A DNA stretch of 64,000 nucleotides from Vibrio sp. FE10 (GTDB lineage: Bacteria > Pseudomonadota > Gammaproteobacteria > Enterobacterales > Vibrionaceae). A program made the translations under genes and the position numbers. Positions within the stretch are counted from its first letter, which is position 1, and each line of letters opens with the position of its first letter. Shown piece after piece: positions 1 through 7,995 of the stretch. Where the stretch lies: assembly GCF_030297155.1 (NCBI RefSeq), contig NZ_AP028067.1:3162001-3226000 (forward strand), in the 5' to 3' direction. The notes beneath the pieces are model-generated. The model was not told the DNA's origin. It was given only the letters and a program-made list of their open reading frames with translations, and did no database searches.

Positions 1-696
1 AATATCGAACCGAAAGCAATAGCCCAGAAAGTCGCAGAATTTGCGACCAGCTTTGGTTCAAAACTTGTAGGGATTAGTGCGAAGATCCTTGGTGATGCGA
101 CTAACTTCTTGATGGACTTTTTCTTAATGCTGTTTGTCTTGTTCTTCTTATTAAGAGATCACGATAAAATCATCAGCGTTGTTCGTCATATTTTGCCTTT
201 ATCTCGCAGCCAAGAAGACAAATTGCTAACCGAGATTGAGCAAGTTTCTAAATCAGCCGTGATGGGCTCATTCTTAACCGCAATAGCGCAAGGTTTTGCG
301 GGCGGCTTAGGTATGTGGATTGCAGGCTTCCCTGGTCTATTCTGGGGCACAATGATGGGCTTCGCATCCTTCATTCCCGTGGTTGGTACTGCGCTTATCT
401 GGATTCCAGCAGCCACGTACTTATTCCTGACGGGCGATACCACTTGGGCTATTTTCCTAACGGTATACTGCGTTGCGATTGTAGGCTCGATTGATAACCT
501 ATTGCGCCCGCTATTAATGCAGGGCAGCGCTGGCATGAACACCCTAATGATCTTCTTCTCATTACTGGGTGGTATTCAACTGTTTGGCTTAATCGGCCTG
601 ATCTATGGCCCACTGATTTTTGCTATTACGATCGTCCTTTTCAATATTTACGATGAAGAGTTTAAAGACTTTTTGAACCAGCAAGACAAGAGTTAA
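1..696 (+). CDS. AI-2E family transporter (PerM/YdgG-like), 5' truncated
   Basis: The frame is open from base 1, so the window cuts the gene; about 231 C-terminal residues remain. They contain several long hydrophobic segments and the Gly/Pro-rich pattern of the AI-2E exporter/PerM family of inner-membrane proteins (for example GGIQLFGLIGLIYGPL near the end). Family members are usually about 350 residues with around eight membrane spans. Some export autoinducer-2 and others act as Na+/H+ antiporters, so the substrate cannot be assigned here. The gene is followed by a strong terminator. The family call is firm; the function is not. Confidence 0.8.
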   Translation, partial: NIEPKAIAQKVAEFATSFGSKLVGISAKILGDATNFLMDFFLMLFVLFFLLRDHDKIISVVRHILPLSRSQEDKLLTEIEQVSKSAVMGSFLTAIAQGFAGGLGMWIAGFPGLFWGTMMGFASFIPVVGTALIWIPAATYLFLTGDTTWAIFLTVYCVAIVGSIDNLLRPLLMQGSAGMNTLMIFFSLLGGIQLFGLIGLIYGPLIFAITIVLFNIYDEEFKDFLNQQDKS

Positions 697-748
697 CCAG
701 CTCAATGTCAACTTGGTTGGCGAACGAGTATTAAACACTTCAAGCTTT

Positions 749-782
749 GGGCGGATTATGCGAAAATCCGCCCTCATTTTTT
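749..782 (+). terminator. Rho-independent terminator after the AI-2E transporter gene
   Basis: A perfect 9-bp stem (GGGCGGATT/AATCCGCCC) with a 7-base loop is followed by TCATTTTTT. It ends about 25 bases before the rsmC start, so rsmC needs its own promoter or read-through. Confidence 0.85.
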
Positions 783-806
783 GCTAACGATTCAATAGAG
801 TGTCCT

Positions 807-1829
807 ATGTCCGCCTACATTGCCCCAAGCCAGATTGCTCAACGTCAACTCGCCTACTTTGAAGGCAAACATGTTTTAGTTGCTGGTGAGGCAGAAGACT
901 TATTCCCTGTTGAGTTAGCCAAACACTGTGAATCTGTCACCGTGTATACCTCTAATTACAGCTATTACCGCCAATTGGATAACTGCAGCTCGATTCAACG
1001 TTTTTACGGTGCTGAATTTACCGAAGAGACCAAAGCTGACTTGGTGATGCTGTATTGGCCAAAAGCAAAAGCGGAAGCTGAGTTCTTACTCGCGATGCTG
1101 TTTGCAAAATTAGGCAAAGATACAGAAATCGTTGTTGTTGGTGAAAACCGCTCAGGCGTGAAAAGCATTGAGAAGATGTTTGCCCCTTATGGCAAGGTCG
1201 TAAAATACGATTCAGCGCGCCGTTGTTCTTTTTACTGGGGTCAGTGCTTCGAGCAACCGCAAGCGTTCAACCTACAAGATTGGTTTAAAACCTACGAAGT
1301 TAGTATTGATGAACAATCACTTACTGTTAAAAGCCTTCCTGGTGTATTTAGCCACGGTGCATTCGATGTGGGCAGTCAACTTCTGCTAGATACTCTGCCG
1401 AAACTAAAAGGCAAAGTACTGGATTTTGGTTGTGGTGCCGGCGTGTTAGGCGCGGTTATGGCATCTCGAAACCCTGATATCGAGCTAGAAATGTGTGATA
1501 TCAGCGCGTTCGCAGTCGCATCAAGCCAAGCAACCCTCGAAGCCAATGGTCTAACGGGCAAAGTTTTCGCTTCTGATGTTTATTCTGATACGTCTAAAGA
1601 CTATCAGTTCATCATCAGTAACCCGCCTTTCCACTCAGGATTAGACACAAGCTACAGCGCAACGGAAACTCTGCTAGCGCAGGCGCCAAAGCACCTCAAG
1701 CGCTCTGGTGAGATGATTATTGTTGCAAACAGCTTCTTAAAATACATCCCTATTATTGAACAAGCGTTTGGAAAATGCGCGACTCTAAATAAGACCACAA
1801 AATTCGCGATATACCACGCAAACAAGTAG
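807..1829 (+). CDS. rsmC: 16S rRNA (guanine-1207-N2)-methyltransferase RsmC
   Basis: RsmC uses S-adenosylmethionine to methylate G1207 of 16S rRNA in the 30S subunit. The protein has 340 residues (E. coli 343). The N-terminal half is a degenerate methyltransferase-like domain. The C-terminal half carries the SAM motif [10 protein letters not shown] and the catalytic motif NPPFH (SNPPFHSG), typical of N2-guanine methylases. I chose the ATG at 807 (MSAYIAPSQ) over an in-frame start 60 bases upstream because that one lies inside the preceding terminator and would add a 20-residue tail absent from the family. Monocistronic. Confidence 0.95.
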   Translation: MSAYIAPSQIAQRQLAYFEGKHVLVAGEAEDLFPVELAKHCESVTVYTSNYSYYRQLDNCSSIQRFYGAEFTEETKADLVMLYWPKAKAEAEFLLAMLFAKLGKDTEIVVVGENRSGVKSIEKMFAPYGKVVKYDSARRCSFYWGQCFEQPQAFNLQDWFKTYEVSIDEQSLTVKSLPGVFSHGAFDVGSQLLLDTLPKLKGKVLDFGCGAGVLGAVMASRNPDIELEMCDISAFAVASSQATLEANGLTGKVFASDVYSDTSKDYQFIISNPPFHSGLDTSYSATETLLAQAPKHLKRSGEMIIVANSFLKYIPIIEQAFGKCATLNKTTKFAIYHANK

Positions 1830-1839
1830 CCTATCTAAC

Positions 1840-1866
1840 ACAGCGCAGGGTCATATTCTGCGCTGT
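1840..1866 (+). terminator. Hairpin after rsmC, probable terminator
   Basis: A perfect 9-bp stem (ACAGCGCAG/CTGCGCTGT, 9-base loop) starts 11 bases after the rsmC stop. The following sequence has only broken T runs, so termination may be partial or the hairpin may serve as a 3' end protector. Confidence 0.55.
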
Positions 1867-2045
1867 CTGTTCATATTTCTATCAAAACTCTATAAAAATG
1901 AGCTTTTGCACACGCTTTAAATACCACTTACTTGTCAAAGTAAAAAAACTCGTTAATTTCGTTAAATTGGAACCCATTAATTCTATTCTCTGTACTTGTT
2001 TTCGCCCCTTTTAGCAGTACATCAAAGGAAAGTAGTACCCAATTT

Positions 2046-5000
2046 ATGTTTAGATTCTATCGAAAGCAGAAGTTTAAGCGCCTTCAAAATACCCTAATGT
2101 TGGCGTTTCTCGTCCTCAGTATTACCCCAGTGACACTTATCGCGATCTTTTTCCTTCAATCGCACAGTCAGGATCTTCAAGAACAAAGTACTTCGCACCT
2201 TGTTTCGGTCCGTGATACTAAGCAGCAGCAAATCGTCGATTACCTACAGGCACAAGAGTCGCAAGTCATGGGCTTTGTTCGCTCAGAGCTAGCCAATGCC
2301 AGTGGTGGACGTTTCTACGGTTTAATCAATGCCTTTCAACGACTCGGCTTAGATATTGATGAAGCGCGCAGCAATGCTCAACAGCGCTACATTCAAGGTT
2401 CAGGCGATCAAATCAAAACATCTATACTTCCTGAGTCGAGCAGTTTCATCGGAAGCGAACGCTATCGCTTGCTGCATAAGCGCTACCATAACTCATATCA
2501 AGAACTGCTTAAGCGTTCAGACTTTGATGACATTCTATTAGTCGACATTAACGGCAACGTCGCTTATTCCGTATTTAAGCGTGATAACTACGGGACCAAC
2601 TTACTGACCGGCAAATACAAAGATTCAAACCTTGGGGTCACCTTTCAAAGGCTGACTAAGGACGTAACAGACAAGCGTAAATCCAACGAAGATTACACCC
2701 CTGTTATCGTGTCTGACTTTAAAGACGAAAACGGCAAGCAAACCGCATGGCTCGGTGCGCCTATTGTTCAACAAGGGTATTTGCACAGCTATGCGATGTT
2801 CAGACTGCCAATTAACGGTATTACCAAGTTGATTGCTGATCTAAACAAAAGCTCAAATATTCAAACACTTCTTGTTGGTAGTGACCACTTACCTCGTAGC
2901 CTTGCTCACTCTCAAGAATCGATTAACCTGAGCTTAGATGTTGTCGACAAAGCTCTGGCAGGTGAAACCGCAGTAGGCACGTTTGACAACACTCTCGATC
3001 AAGCGATCATCGCTGCTTACACCCCGATTGAGCTTAAGTACGCTACTTGGGCATTGGTTGTCGAGCTGCCAGAAAAAGAGGCGTTTGCTCGCATCCATCA
3101 ATTAGAAAAGATCTTCGTGATTGTGATGCTAACAGCGATCATTCTCGTGTTTGTTGCATCGCACTACTTATCGAACTTCATCACCTCGCCATTGTTAAAG
3201 CTCACTTGGGCGGCCGAGAAGGTCTCCGCTGGCGATCTTGATGAAACGATGATCAATACCGAGCGTAAAGACGAAATAGGTCGCCTAGCTGTCAGCTTTG
3301 AAAGGATGCAGCGTTCTATTCGTGAAAAAATGCTGCTGATTAAAAGTCAAAATGATGAGTTAGAGGACAATCTCAAAACGATTCAAAAACAAAACGAAGA
3401 ATTGCAGCTTGCCAATAAACTGAAAGATGAATTCTTGGCAACGACTTCGCATGAACTCAGAACACCACTGCATGGCATGGTTGGTATCGCAGAGGCACTA
3501 ATATCTGGTGCCAACGGCCCTATTCCTGCCAACCAGAAGTACCAGTTGGATATCATCATCAATAGCGGTCAGAGATTGGCGACCTTGGTCGATGACCTGC
3601 TCGATTACCACAAGATGCGCTATGGCAGCTTAGATATTAAGAAATCAGCCGTAGATTTGTCTGCTGCCACCAGCTTAGTGCTTGAGTTATCTCATCATCT
3701 GTTAGGCAACAAACCAATCCGTATTATCAACCAAGTGCCAAGTGATTTAGGGTTAGTCTCATCTGATCCTCAACGACTGGAACAGGTGATGTATAACTTG
3801 GTCGGCAATGCAATCAAGTACACATCCGAGGGTAAGATTGTTATCTCAGCAAGCGTTATCGACGACAACATTCGTGTACAAGTTGTCGATACCGGCCAAG
3901 GTATCCCAGCAGAGTACCTAGAACACATCTTTGAACCACTCATTCAAGCAGGCCAAGACTCAAGTAACTATCGCCAAGGTGCAGGGCTTGGGTTGTCCAT
4001 TAGTCGTCAGCTGATCGAGCTAATGGGTGGCTCATTGTATGTAAGTAGCCAGCCTATGCTTGGGACGACCTTCAGCTTCACATTACCTTTAGCTACCCAA
4101 GAAGAATTGGATAGTTACAATGAATCAGGGAGCTACTCTCACTTCCAAGCACCTGATTTGTTTGATAACGCACAACAAGAAAACAGCGTTATCAGTGAAG
4201 ACCCGAATGGCCCGTTGTTAGTGATTGCTGACGATGAGCCGGTCAACTTACGCGTGTTAGACAGCTTCTTAAAATTGGAAGGCTATCGAGTTCGCACCGC
4301 ATGTGACGGTCCGGAAACGATTGAACTGATTGAGAAAGAAAAGCCTGAACTGCTTCTACTCGACATCATGATGCCGGGCATGAGTGGCTATCAGGTGTGT
4401 GAAGCGCTGCGTAAGCAATATGACCACGCACAACTGCCAATCATCATGCTCACTGCACTCAATCAAGCAGAAGACCGTGTTCGTGGCTTTGAAGCGGGTG
4501 CCAACGATTACTTATCCAAGCCGTTTAACAAACAGGAACTGGCAGCTCGAATCACAGCGCACTTATCGGCAAGTAAGGCGGAACAGAGACGCCTTGAGAA
4601 TGATCAGCTGCAACTGGAACTCAAACACCGTGCCATGGTTGAAGCTAACCTGCTCGAAACTCAAGGACGCTTGCTAGAACAGTTAGAATCAGCTCCAGAA
4701 GCCATTATCTGTATTCGAGAAGACCAACGCATTCGCTTTGCCAACGAAGCGGCAGCGAAACTGTTTAGACGCGGACAAGAACAACTGAAGCGCTCAATGG
4801 CCGACGAAATCATTGCCCCTAAATACCTCAAGGTGGAACAAGCTCACTACTGTGGTGACATCGATATCTATATTGATGACACGCGTCAGCGCATACCAAG
4901 TGACATTCTCAAACTACCTGAAGGCTCAGGGCTCGACACCATGTATATCTTCAATGTCGGTGGTGGTGTTAACTCGAACCGTATCAATAACCTTGAAACG

Positions 5001-5435
5001 GCGGTTGAGGCGCTTTCAAGCTACGCCTTTGAAGGCGACAAAGACAAACTGCAGCAACTGAAAGAGCTCGGTGGTGAGTTCACTCGCCTTGCTGATAAGG
5101 CAACCGGTGAAGGTAAAAACAAACAAGAGCTAATGCGCGAAGTGTTAGTGGAGGCGATGACCAATGCGATCATTTATTGGGAGTCAGTCACAGGTGAAAC
5201 CAAGTTTGCTTTCGCAGAGAAGAGTGGCTTGTGGCGTGTTTATTTAGACCGAAGCACGCTTCAAACTCGCACCTTAGATAAATATCTACGCTTTGAAACC
5301 TTACCGAAAACGCCTCGCTGGCGAACGGTATTGAGCTCTATCGAGTTTATTTTAGAGCACTGTAAAGAACAGACACCTGAAAGAACTCACATCGAGATGC
5401 TCAGAGACAAGCTACAGAAATTACTGACCAGCTAA
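2046..5435 (+). CDS. chiS: ChiS, membrane-bound hybrid sensor and DNA-binding regulator of chitin use
   Basis: 1129 residues, adjacent to the chitin operon exactly as V. cholerae chiS. Order: TM1 (about 18-38), periplasmic sensor region (about 39-355), TM2 (about 356-376), HAMP, coiled coil, HisKA with His469 (HELRTPLHG), HATPase (NAIKYT, DTGQGIP, GAGLGLSI), receiver with Asp773 (LLLLDIMMPG), a PAS-like segment (about 870-930) and a C-terminal ChiS-type DNA-binding domain. Published work on V. cholerae ChiS shows direct binding to the chb promoter and repression of ChiS by the periplasmic chitin-binding protein. Arg1069, Arg1075 and Lys1079 here match, with a one-residue offset, the residues I recall as essential for DNA binding. 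It has its own terminator and is transcribed toward its target operon. Confidence 0.93.
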   Translation: MFRFYRKQKFKRLQNTLMLAFLVLSITPVTLIAIFFLQSHSQDLQEQSTSHLVSVRDTKQQQIVDYLQAQESQVMGFVRSELANASGGRFYGLINAFQRLGLDIDEARSNAQQRYIQGSGDQIKTSILPESSSFIGSERYRLLHKRYHNSYQELLKRSDFDDILLVDINGNVAYSVFKRDNYGTNLLTGKYKDSNLGVTFQRLTKDVTDKRKSNEDYTPVIVSDFKDENGKQTAWLGAPIVQQGYLHSYAMFRLPINGITKLIADLNKSSNIQTLLVGSDHLPRSLAHSQESINLSLDVVDKALAGETAVGTFDNTLDQAIIAAYTPIELKYATWALVVELPEKEAFARIHQLEKIFVIVMLTAIILVFVASHYLSNFITSPLLKLTWAAEKVSAGDLDETMINTERKDEIGRLAVSFERMQRSIREKMLLIKSQNDELEDNLKTIQKQNEELQLANKLKDEFLATTSHELRTPLHGMVGIAEALISGANGPIPANQKYQLDIIINSGQRLATLVDDLLDYHKMRYGSLDIKKSAVDLSAATSLVLELSHHLLGNKPIRIINQVPSDLGLVSSDPQRLEQVMYNLVGNAIKYTSEGKIVISASVIDDNIRVQVVDTGQGIPAEYLEHIFEPLIQAGQDSSNYRQGAGLGLSISRQLIELMGGSLYVSSQPMLGTTFSFTLPLATQEELDSYNESGSYSHFQAPDLFDNAQQENSVISEDPNGPLLVIADDEPVNLRVLDSFLKLEGYRVRTACDGPETIELIEKEKPELLLLDIMMPGMSGYQVCEALRKQYDHAQLPIIMLTALNQAEDRVRGFEAGANDYLSKPFNKQELAARITAHLSASKAEQRRLENDQLQLELKHRAMVEANLLETQGRLLEQLESAPEAIICIREDQRIRFANEAAAKLFRRGQEQLKRSMADEIIAPKYLKVEQAHYCGDIDIYIDDTRQRIPSDILKLPEGSGLDTMYIFNVGGGVNSNRINNLETAVEALSSYAFEGDKDKLQQLKELGGEFTRLADKATGEGKNKQELMREVLVEAMTNAIIYWESVTGETKFAFAEKSGLWRVYLDRSTLQTRTLDKYLRFETLPKTPRWRTVLSSIEFILEHCKEQTPERTHIEMLRDKLQKLLTS

Positions 5436-5466
5436 TCCTGAACTAACATCACGATACTTTAATAAT

Positions 5467-5492
5467 GGAGCCCACCTCGTGTGGGCTTTTTT
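5467..5492 (+). terminator. Rho-independent terminator of chiS
   Basis: Stem AGCCCAC/GTGGGCT with a 5-base loop and a run of six T. It separates chiS transcription from the chitin operon. Confidence 0.9.
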
Positions 5493-5694
5493 GTACATGA
5501 CATTTCGATTCAAAGAGCAATACCATCTGCTCGAATGCACTTTTTTCACGTCTTTAAACAAGAGAAATATCACGTTACTTGAGCTTCAACGCACCTTTAA
5601 AAAGTCGCGCTTACTCGCCCTATTCTCCGCCTTTTCTAACCGTTAGCTGACTCTTTGTTGCAGTTTGAGAAGCGAGTCACAACAGAACGGCAGA

Positions 5695-5717
5695 TTTAAT
5701 TTTCTAGGAAAATTTAA
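5695..5717. promoter_or_regulatory. Inverted repeat, candidate ChiS operator
   Basis: TTTAATTTTC and GAAAATTTAA flank a TAG centre; 9 of 10 arm positions are complementary. It is about 430 bases upstream of the first operon gene. Its symmetry suits a dimeric regulator, and ChiS is the obvious candidate, but I do not have the ChiS consensus to compare. It could equally be bound by another factor. Confidence 0.4.
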
Positions 5718-5792
5718 CGTAAAATCAGCAAGTGACCAAGATCTACAATTACATCAATGTAGAGCAAGGGCATATAATTAAAGACCAAACAA

Positions 5793-5808
5793 GTAAGTAA
5801 ACACTTAC
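5793..5808. promoter_or_regulatory. Candidate SlmA site
   Basis: GTAAGTAAACACTTAC has GTAAGT/ACTTAC arms. Its right-hand 12 bases, GTAAACACTTAC, match the SlmA palindrome GTGAGTACTCAC at 8 of 12 positions. SlmA is reported to activate chb transcription in V. cholerae together with ChiS. The site lies 26 bases upstream of the CRP-like site. Confidence 0.45.
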
Positions 5809-5833
5809 ACTTTATCACAACCACAAATTCAAT

Positions 5834-5849
5834 TGCGAGTCACATCACC
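5834..5849. promoter_or_regulatory. Candidate CRP site of the chitin operon
   Basis: TGCGA-N6-TCACC matches the CRP consensus TGTGA-N6-TCACA at 8 of 10 half-site positions. Chitin use in vibrios is under catabolite control, so the site fits its context; the score is moderate. Confidence 0.5.
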
Positions 5850-5982
5850 ATAACAATTGCGCGCAAAAAACCACCAAAGCACCCTATTTTGACGTTAATG
5901 ACGTGTGGTTATGTGTTTTTAACGTTTTTGACGGGAAACGAGTTTGATTAATTCATCGATAAGGTGTTTTCTTACTCCTGCC

Positions 5983-6058
5983 AAAGGCCTACAGGCCACT
6001 CTTACCACTTCTCAGAAGAAGCAACAAATCTGGAGCAACGAAGAAGAGGTAGGCCTTT
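5983..6058 (+). promoter_or_regulatory. Leader RNA with mutually exclusive stems before the chitin-binding protein gene
   Basis: AAAGGCCTAC (5983-5992) is exactly complementary to GTAGGCCTTT (6049-6058), giving a 10-bp stem enclosing 56 bases. The 5' arm can instead form a local hairpin, GGCCT-AC-AGGCC (5986-5997). The two structures share bases and cannot coexist, which is an attenuator- or switch-like arrangement. The 3' arm ends 85 bases before the start codon. Structure inferred from sequence only. Confidence 0.5.
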
Positions 6059-6143
6059 AACTAGAGTGTGTATCTACTAAACAATTAGCGACAGATAACA
6101 TTCAATCCATTAGTGAAATGAAAGCAAATAGTAAGGAACAGCT

Positions 6144-7826
6144 ATGCTTGCCAATATAAAAAAAACAGCACTAGCAACAGCAATTATTGCAACTGCTACA
6201 ACAGGTTTTGCATCAGTAGCAACTGCTGCAGAACGCAGCGAACTGACCGTTCACCCGAAAGAGTACACTACATTCGTACGTAACTTTAACCCGTACCTTG
6301 GTGCTACTAACCTACATACTACGACTGACTTCATGTATGAGCCGCTAGTAGTATTTAACGAAATGCACGGTAACACTCCAGTGTTCCGTCTAGCTGAAAA
6401 CTTCAAGATGTCAGATGATCTGATGAGCGTTGTTTTCGACATTCGTAAGGGTGTTAAATGGTCTGATGGAGAAACTTTCTCTGCTGATGATGTTGTTTTT
6501 TCTTTCAACCTTGTAAAAGAGAAGCCAGAGCTTGACCAGTCTGGTATCAACTCTTGGGTAACTTCTGTAGAAAAACTGAACGATCACCAAGTTAAGTTCA
6601 GCCTAACAGAAGCAAACTCGAACGTACCTTATGAGATTGCTAAAGTACCAGTAGTACCTAAGCACATCTGGAAAGACATTAAAGACCCATCAACTTTCAC
6701 TAATGAAAATCCAGTGGGTTCTGGTCCATTTACAGAGATCGATACATTTACAGCGCAACTTTACATTCAGTGTGAAAACCCGAACTACTGGGATGCTGAC
6801 AACCTAGATGTTGACTGTCTACGTGTTCCACAAATTGCGAACAACGACCAATTCCTAGGTAAAGTTGTAAACAGTGAAATGGATTGGACGTCTTCTTTCG
6901 TTCCAGATATCGACCGCACATACGCAGCAGCTAGCCCGAAACACCACTACTGGTACCCGCCAGCAGGTACACAGGCATTCATCGTTAACTTCAAGCACCC
7001 TGATGCTGCGAAGCATGAAGCATTGAGCAACGTTGAATTCCGTCGTGCTTTCTCTATGGCTCTTGACCGTCAAACGATCATCGACATCGCATTCTACGGT
7101 GGCGGTACAGTAAATGATTTCGCTTCTGGTCTTGGTTACGCGTTTGAAGCTTGGTCTGATGAAAAAACTCATGACAAGTACAAAGGCTTCAACACTTACA
7201 ACGCTGAAGGCGCGAAGAAGCTTCTTGCTGACGCTGGCTTCAAAGATGTAAACAAAGATGGTTTTGTTGATACTCCATCTGGTAAGTCTTTCGAACTAAT
7301 GATCCAATCGCCAAATGGCTGGACTGACTTCAACAACACAGTTCAACTAGCGGTAGAACAGCTAAACGAAATCGGCATTAAAGCGAAAGCTCGTACGCCA
7401 GACTTCTCTGTGTACAACCAAGCGATGCTTGAAGGTACATACGACGTAGCTTACACAAACTACTTCCACGGTGCGGATCCATACACGTACTGGAATAGTG
7501 CTTACAACTCATCACTTCAATCTGGTGATGGTATGCCTCGTTTCGCGATGCACTTCTACCAAAACGACAAGCTAGATGGTCTTCTAAACAGCTTCTACAA
7601 AACAGCTGATAAGAACGAACAGCTAGATATCGCACACGGTATTCAGCAAATCATCGCTGCAGACCAAGTAACGATCCCTGTGATGTCTGGTGCTTACATG
7701 TACCAATACAACACAACTCGCTTCACTGGTTGGTGGAACGAAGAAAATCCAAAAGGCCGTCCAAACATTTGGGCTGGTATTCCAGAGCGTCTACTTCATG
7801 TACTGGACCTAAAACCAGTTAAATAA
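6144..7826 (+). CDS. Periplasmic chitooligosaccharide-binding protein (CBP)
   Basis: 560 residues of the SBP_bac_5 (oligopeptide-binding-like) ABC substrate-binding family, homologous to V. cholerae CBP. A signal peptide is clear: MLANIKKTALATAIIATAT, a hydrophobic stretch, then a likely cleavage after ATA near residue 28. It delivers chitin oligomers to the adjacent permeases. In V. cholerae it also holds ChiS inactive through the ChiS periplasmic domain until chitooligosaccharide binds. The start is supported by AGGAACAGCT upstream of the ATG. It is the first gene of the ten-gene operon and is followed by two stable hairpins, which fits the excess of binding protein over permease usual for ABC importers. 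Confidence 0.93.
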   Translation: MLANIKKTALATAIIATATTGFASVATAAERSELTVHPKEYTTFVRNFNPYLGATNLHTTTDFMYEPLVVFNEMHGNTPVFRLAENFKMSDDLMSVVFDIRKGVKWSDGETFSADDVVFSFNLVKEKPELDQSGINSWVTSVEKLNDHQVKFSLTEANSNVPYEIAKVPVVPKHIWKDIKDPSTFTNENPVGSGPFTEIDTFTAQLYIQCENPNYWDADNLDVDCLRVPQIANNDQFLGKVVNSEMDWTSSFVPDIDRTYAAASPKHHYWYPPAGTQAFIVNFKHPDAAKHEALSNVEFRRAFSMALDRQTIIDIAFYGGGTVNDFASGLGYAFEAWSDEKTHDKYKGFNTYNAEGAKKLLADAGFKDVNKDGFVDTPSGKSFELMIQSPNGWTDFNNTVQLAVEQLNEIGIKAKARTPDFSVYNQAMLEGTYDVAYTNYFHGADPYTYWNSAYNSSLQSGDGMPRFAMHFYQNDKLDGLLNSFYKTADKNEQLDIAHGIQQIIAADQVTIPVMSGAYMYQYNTTRFTGWWNEENPKGRPNIWAGIPERLLHVLDLKPVK

Positions 7827-7843
7827 GTAATCGTTCAATCTTT

Positions 7844-7865
7844 GCGGCGTAACTTCTTACGCCGC
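7844..7865 (+). terminator. First intercistronic hairpin after CBP
   Basis: A perfect 9-bp stem GCGGCGTAA/TTACGCCGC with a CTTC tetraloop, starting 17 bases after the CBP stop. No T run follows (TTATAAAAATC), so 3' stabilisation of the CBP mRNA or partial termination is more likely than full termination. Confidence 0.6.
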
Positions 7866-7869
7866 TTAT

Positions 7870-7923
7870 AAAAATCCCCACACTCTCAATTGAAAGTATG
7901 GCGCTAGTCGTCAGGGGATTTTT
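7870..7923 (+). terminator. Second intercistronic hairpin after CBP, with T run
   Basis: AAAAATCCCC (7870-7879) pairs exactly with GGGGATTTTT (7914-7923) around a 34-base loop. The loop contains its own palindrome centred on TCAATTGA. The T-rich 3' arm resembles a weak intrinsic terminator, which would lower expression of the downstream transporter genes relative to CBP. Confidence 0.6.
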
Positions 7924-7995
7924 CGTTCCAAATTTCGCTAGGAGCGACCTGAATCCAGAAACAGGGAAACAATCTGGGTGAGTAAGGTGTGAGTT

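Larger units (their letters stand above)
5493..6143 (+). promoter_or_regulatory. Control region and long leader of the chitooligosaccharide operon
   Basis: About 650 bases without a credible gene. From left to right it holds an inverted repeat (5695-5717), a SlmA-like palindrome (5793-5808), a CRP-like site (5834-5849), three copies of TGACG (5890, 5899, 5929) and a potential long-range RNA stem (5983-6058) before the binding-protein gene. In V. cholerae this promoter is known to be bound by ChiS and SlmA and to depend on CRP. I could not fix a -10/-35 pair with confidence. If the promoter is near the CRP site, the leader exceeds 200 bases. Confidence 0.75.

Noticed and set aside
186-542. A 118-codon frame opposite the AI-2E transporter gene
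   Set aside because: Shadow of the transporter gene; no independent coding sign.
747-806. Extended N terminus of RsmC
   Set aside because: The extra 20 codons lie within the upstream terminator hairpin and do not resemble family N termini.
5890-5933. Three TGACG copies in the chitin control region as a regulator array
   Set aside because: Short motif, uneven spacing (9 and 30 bases) and no known regulator; noted only as part of the region.
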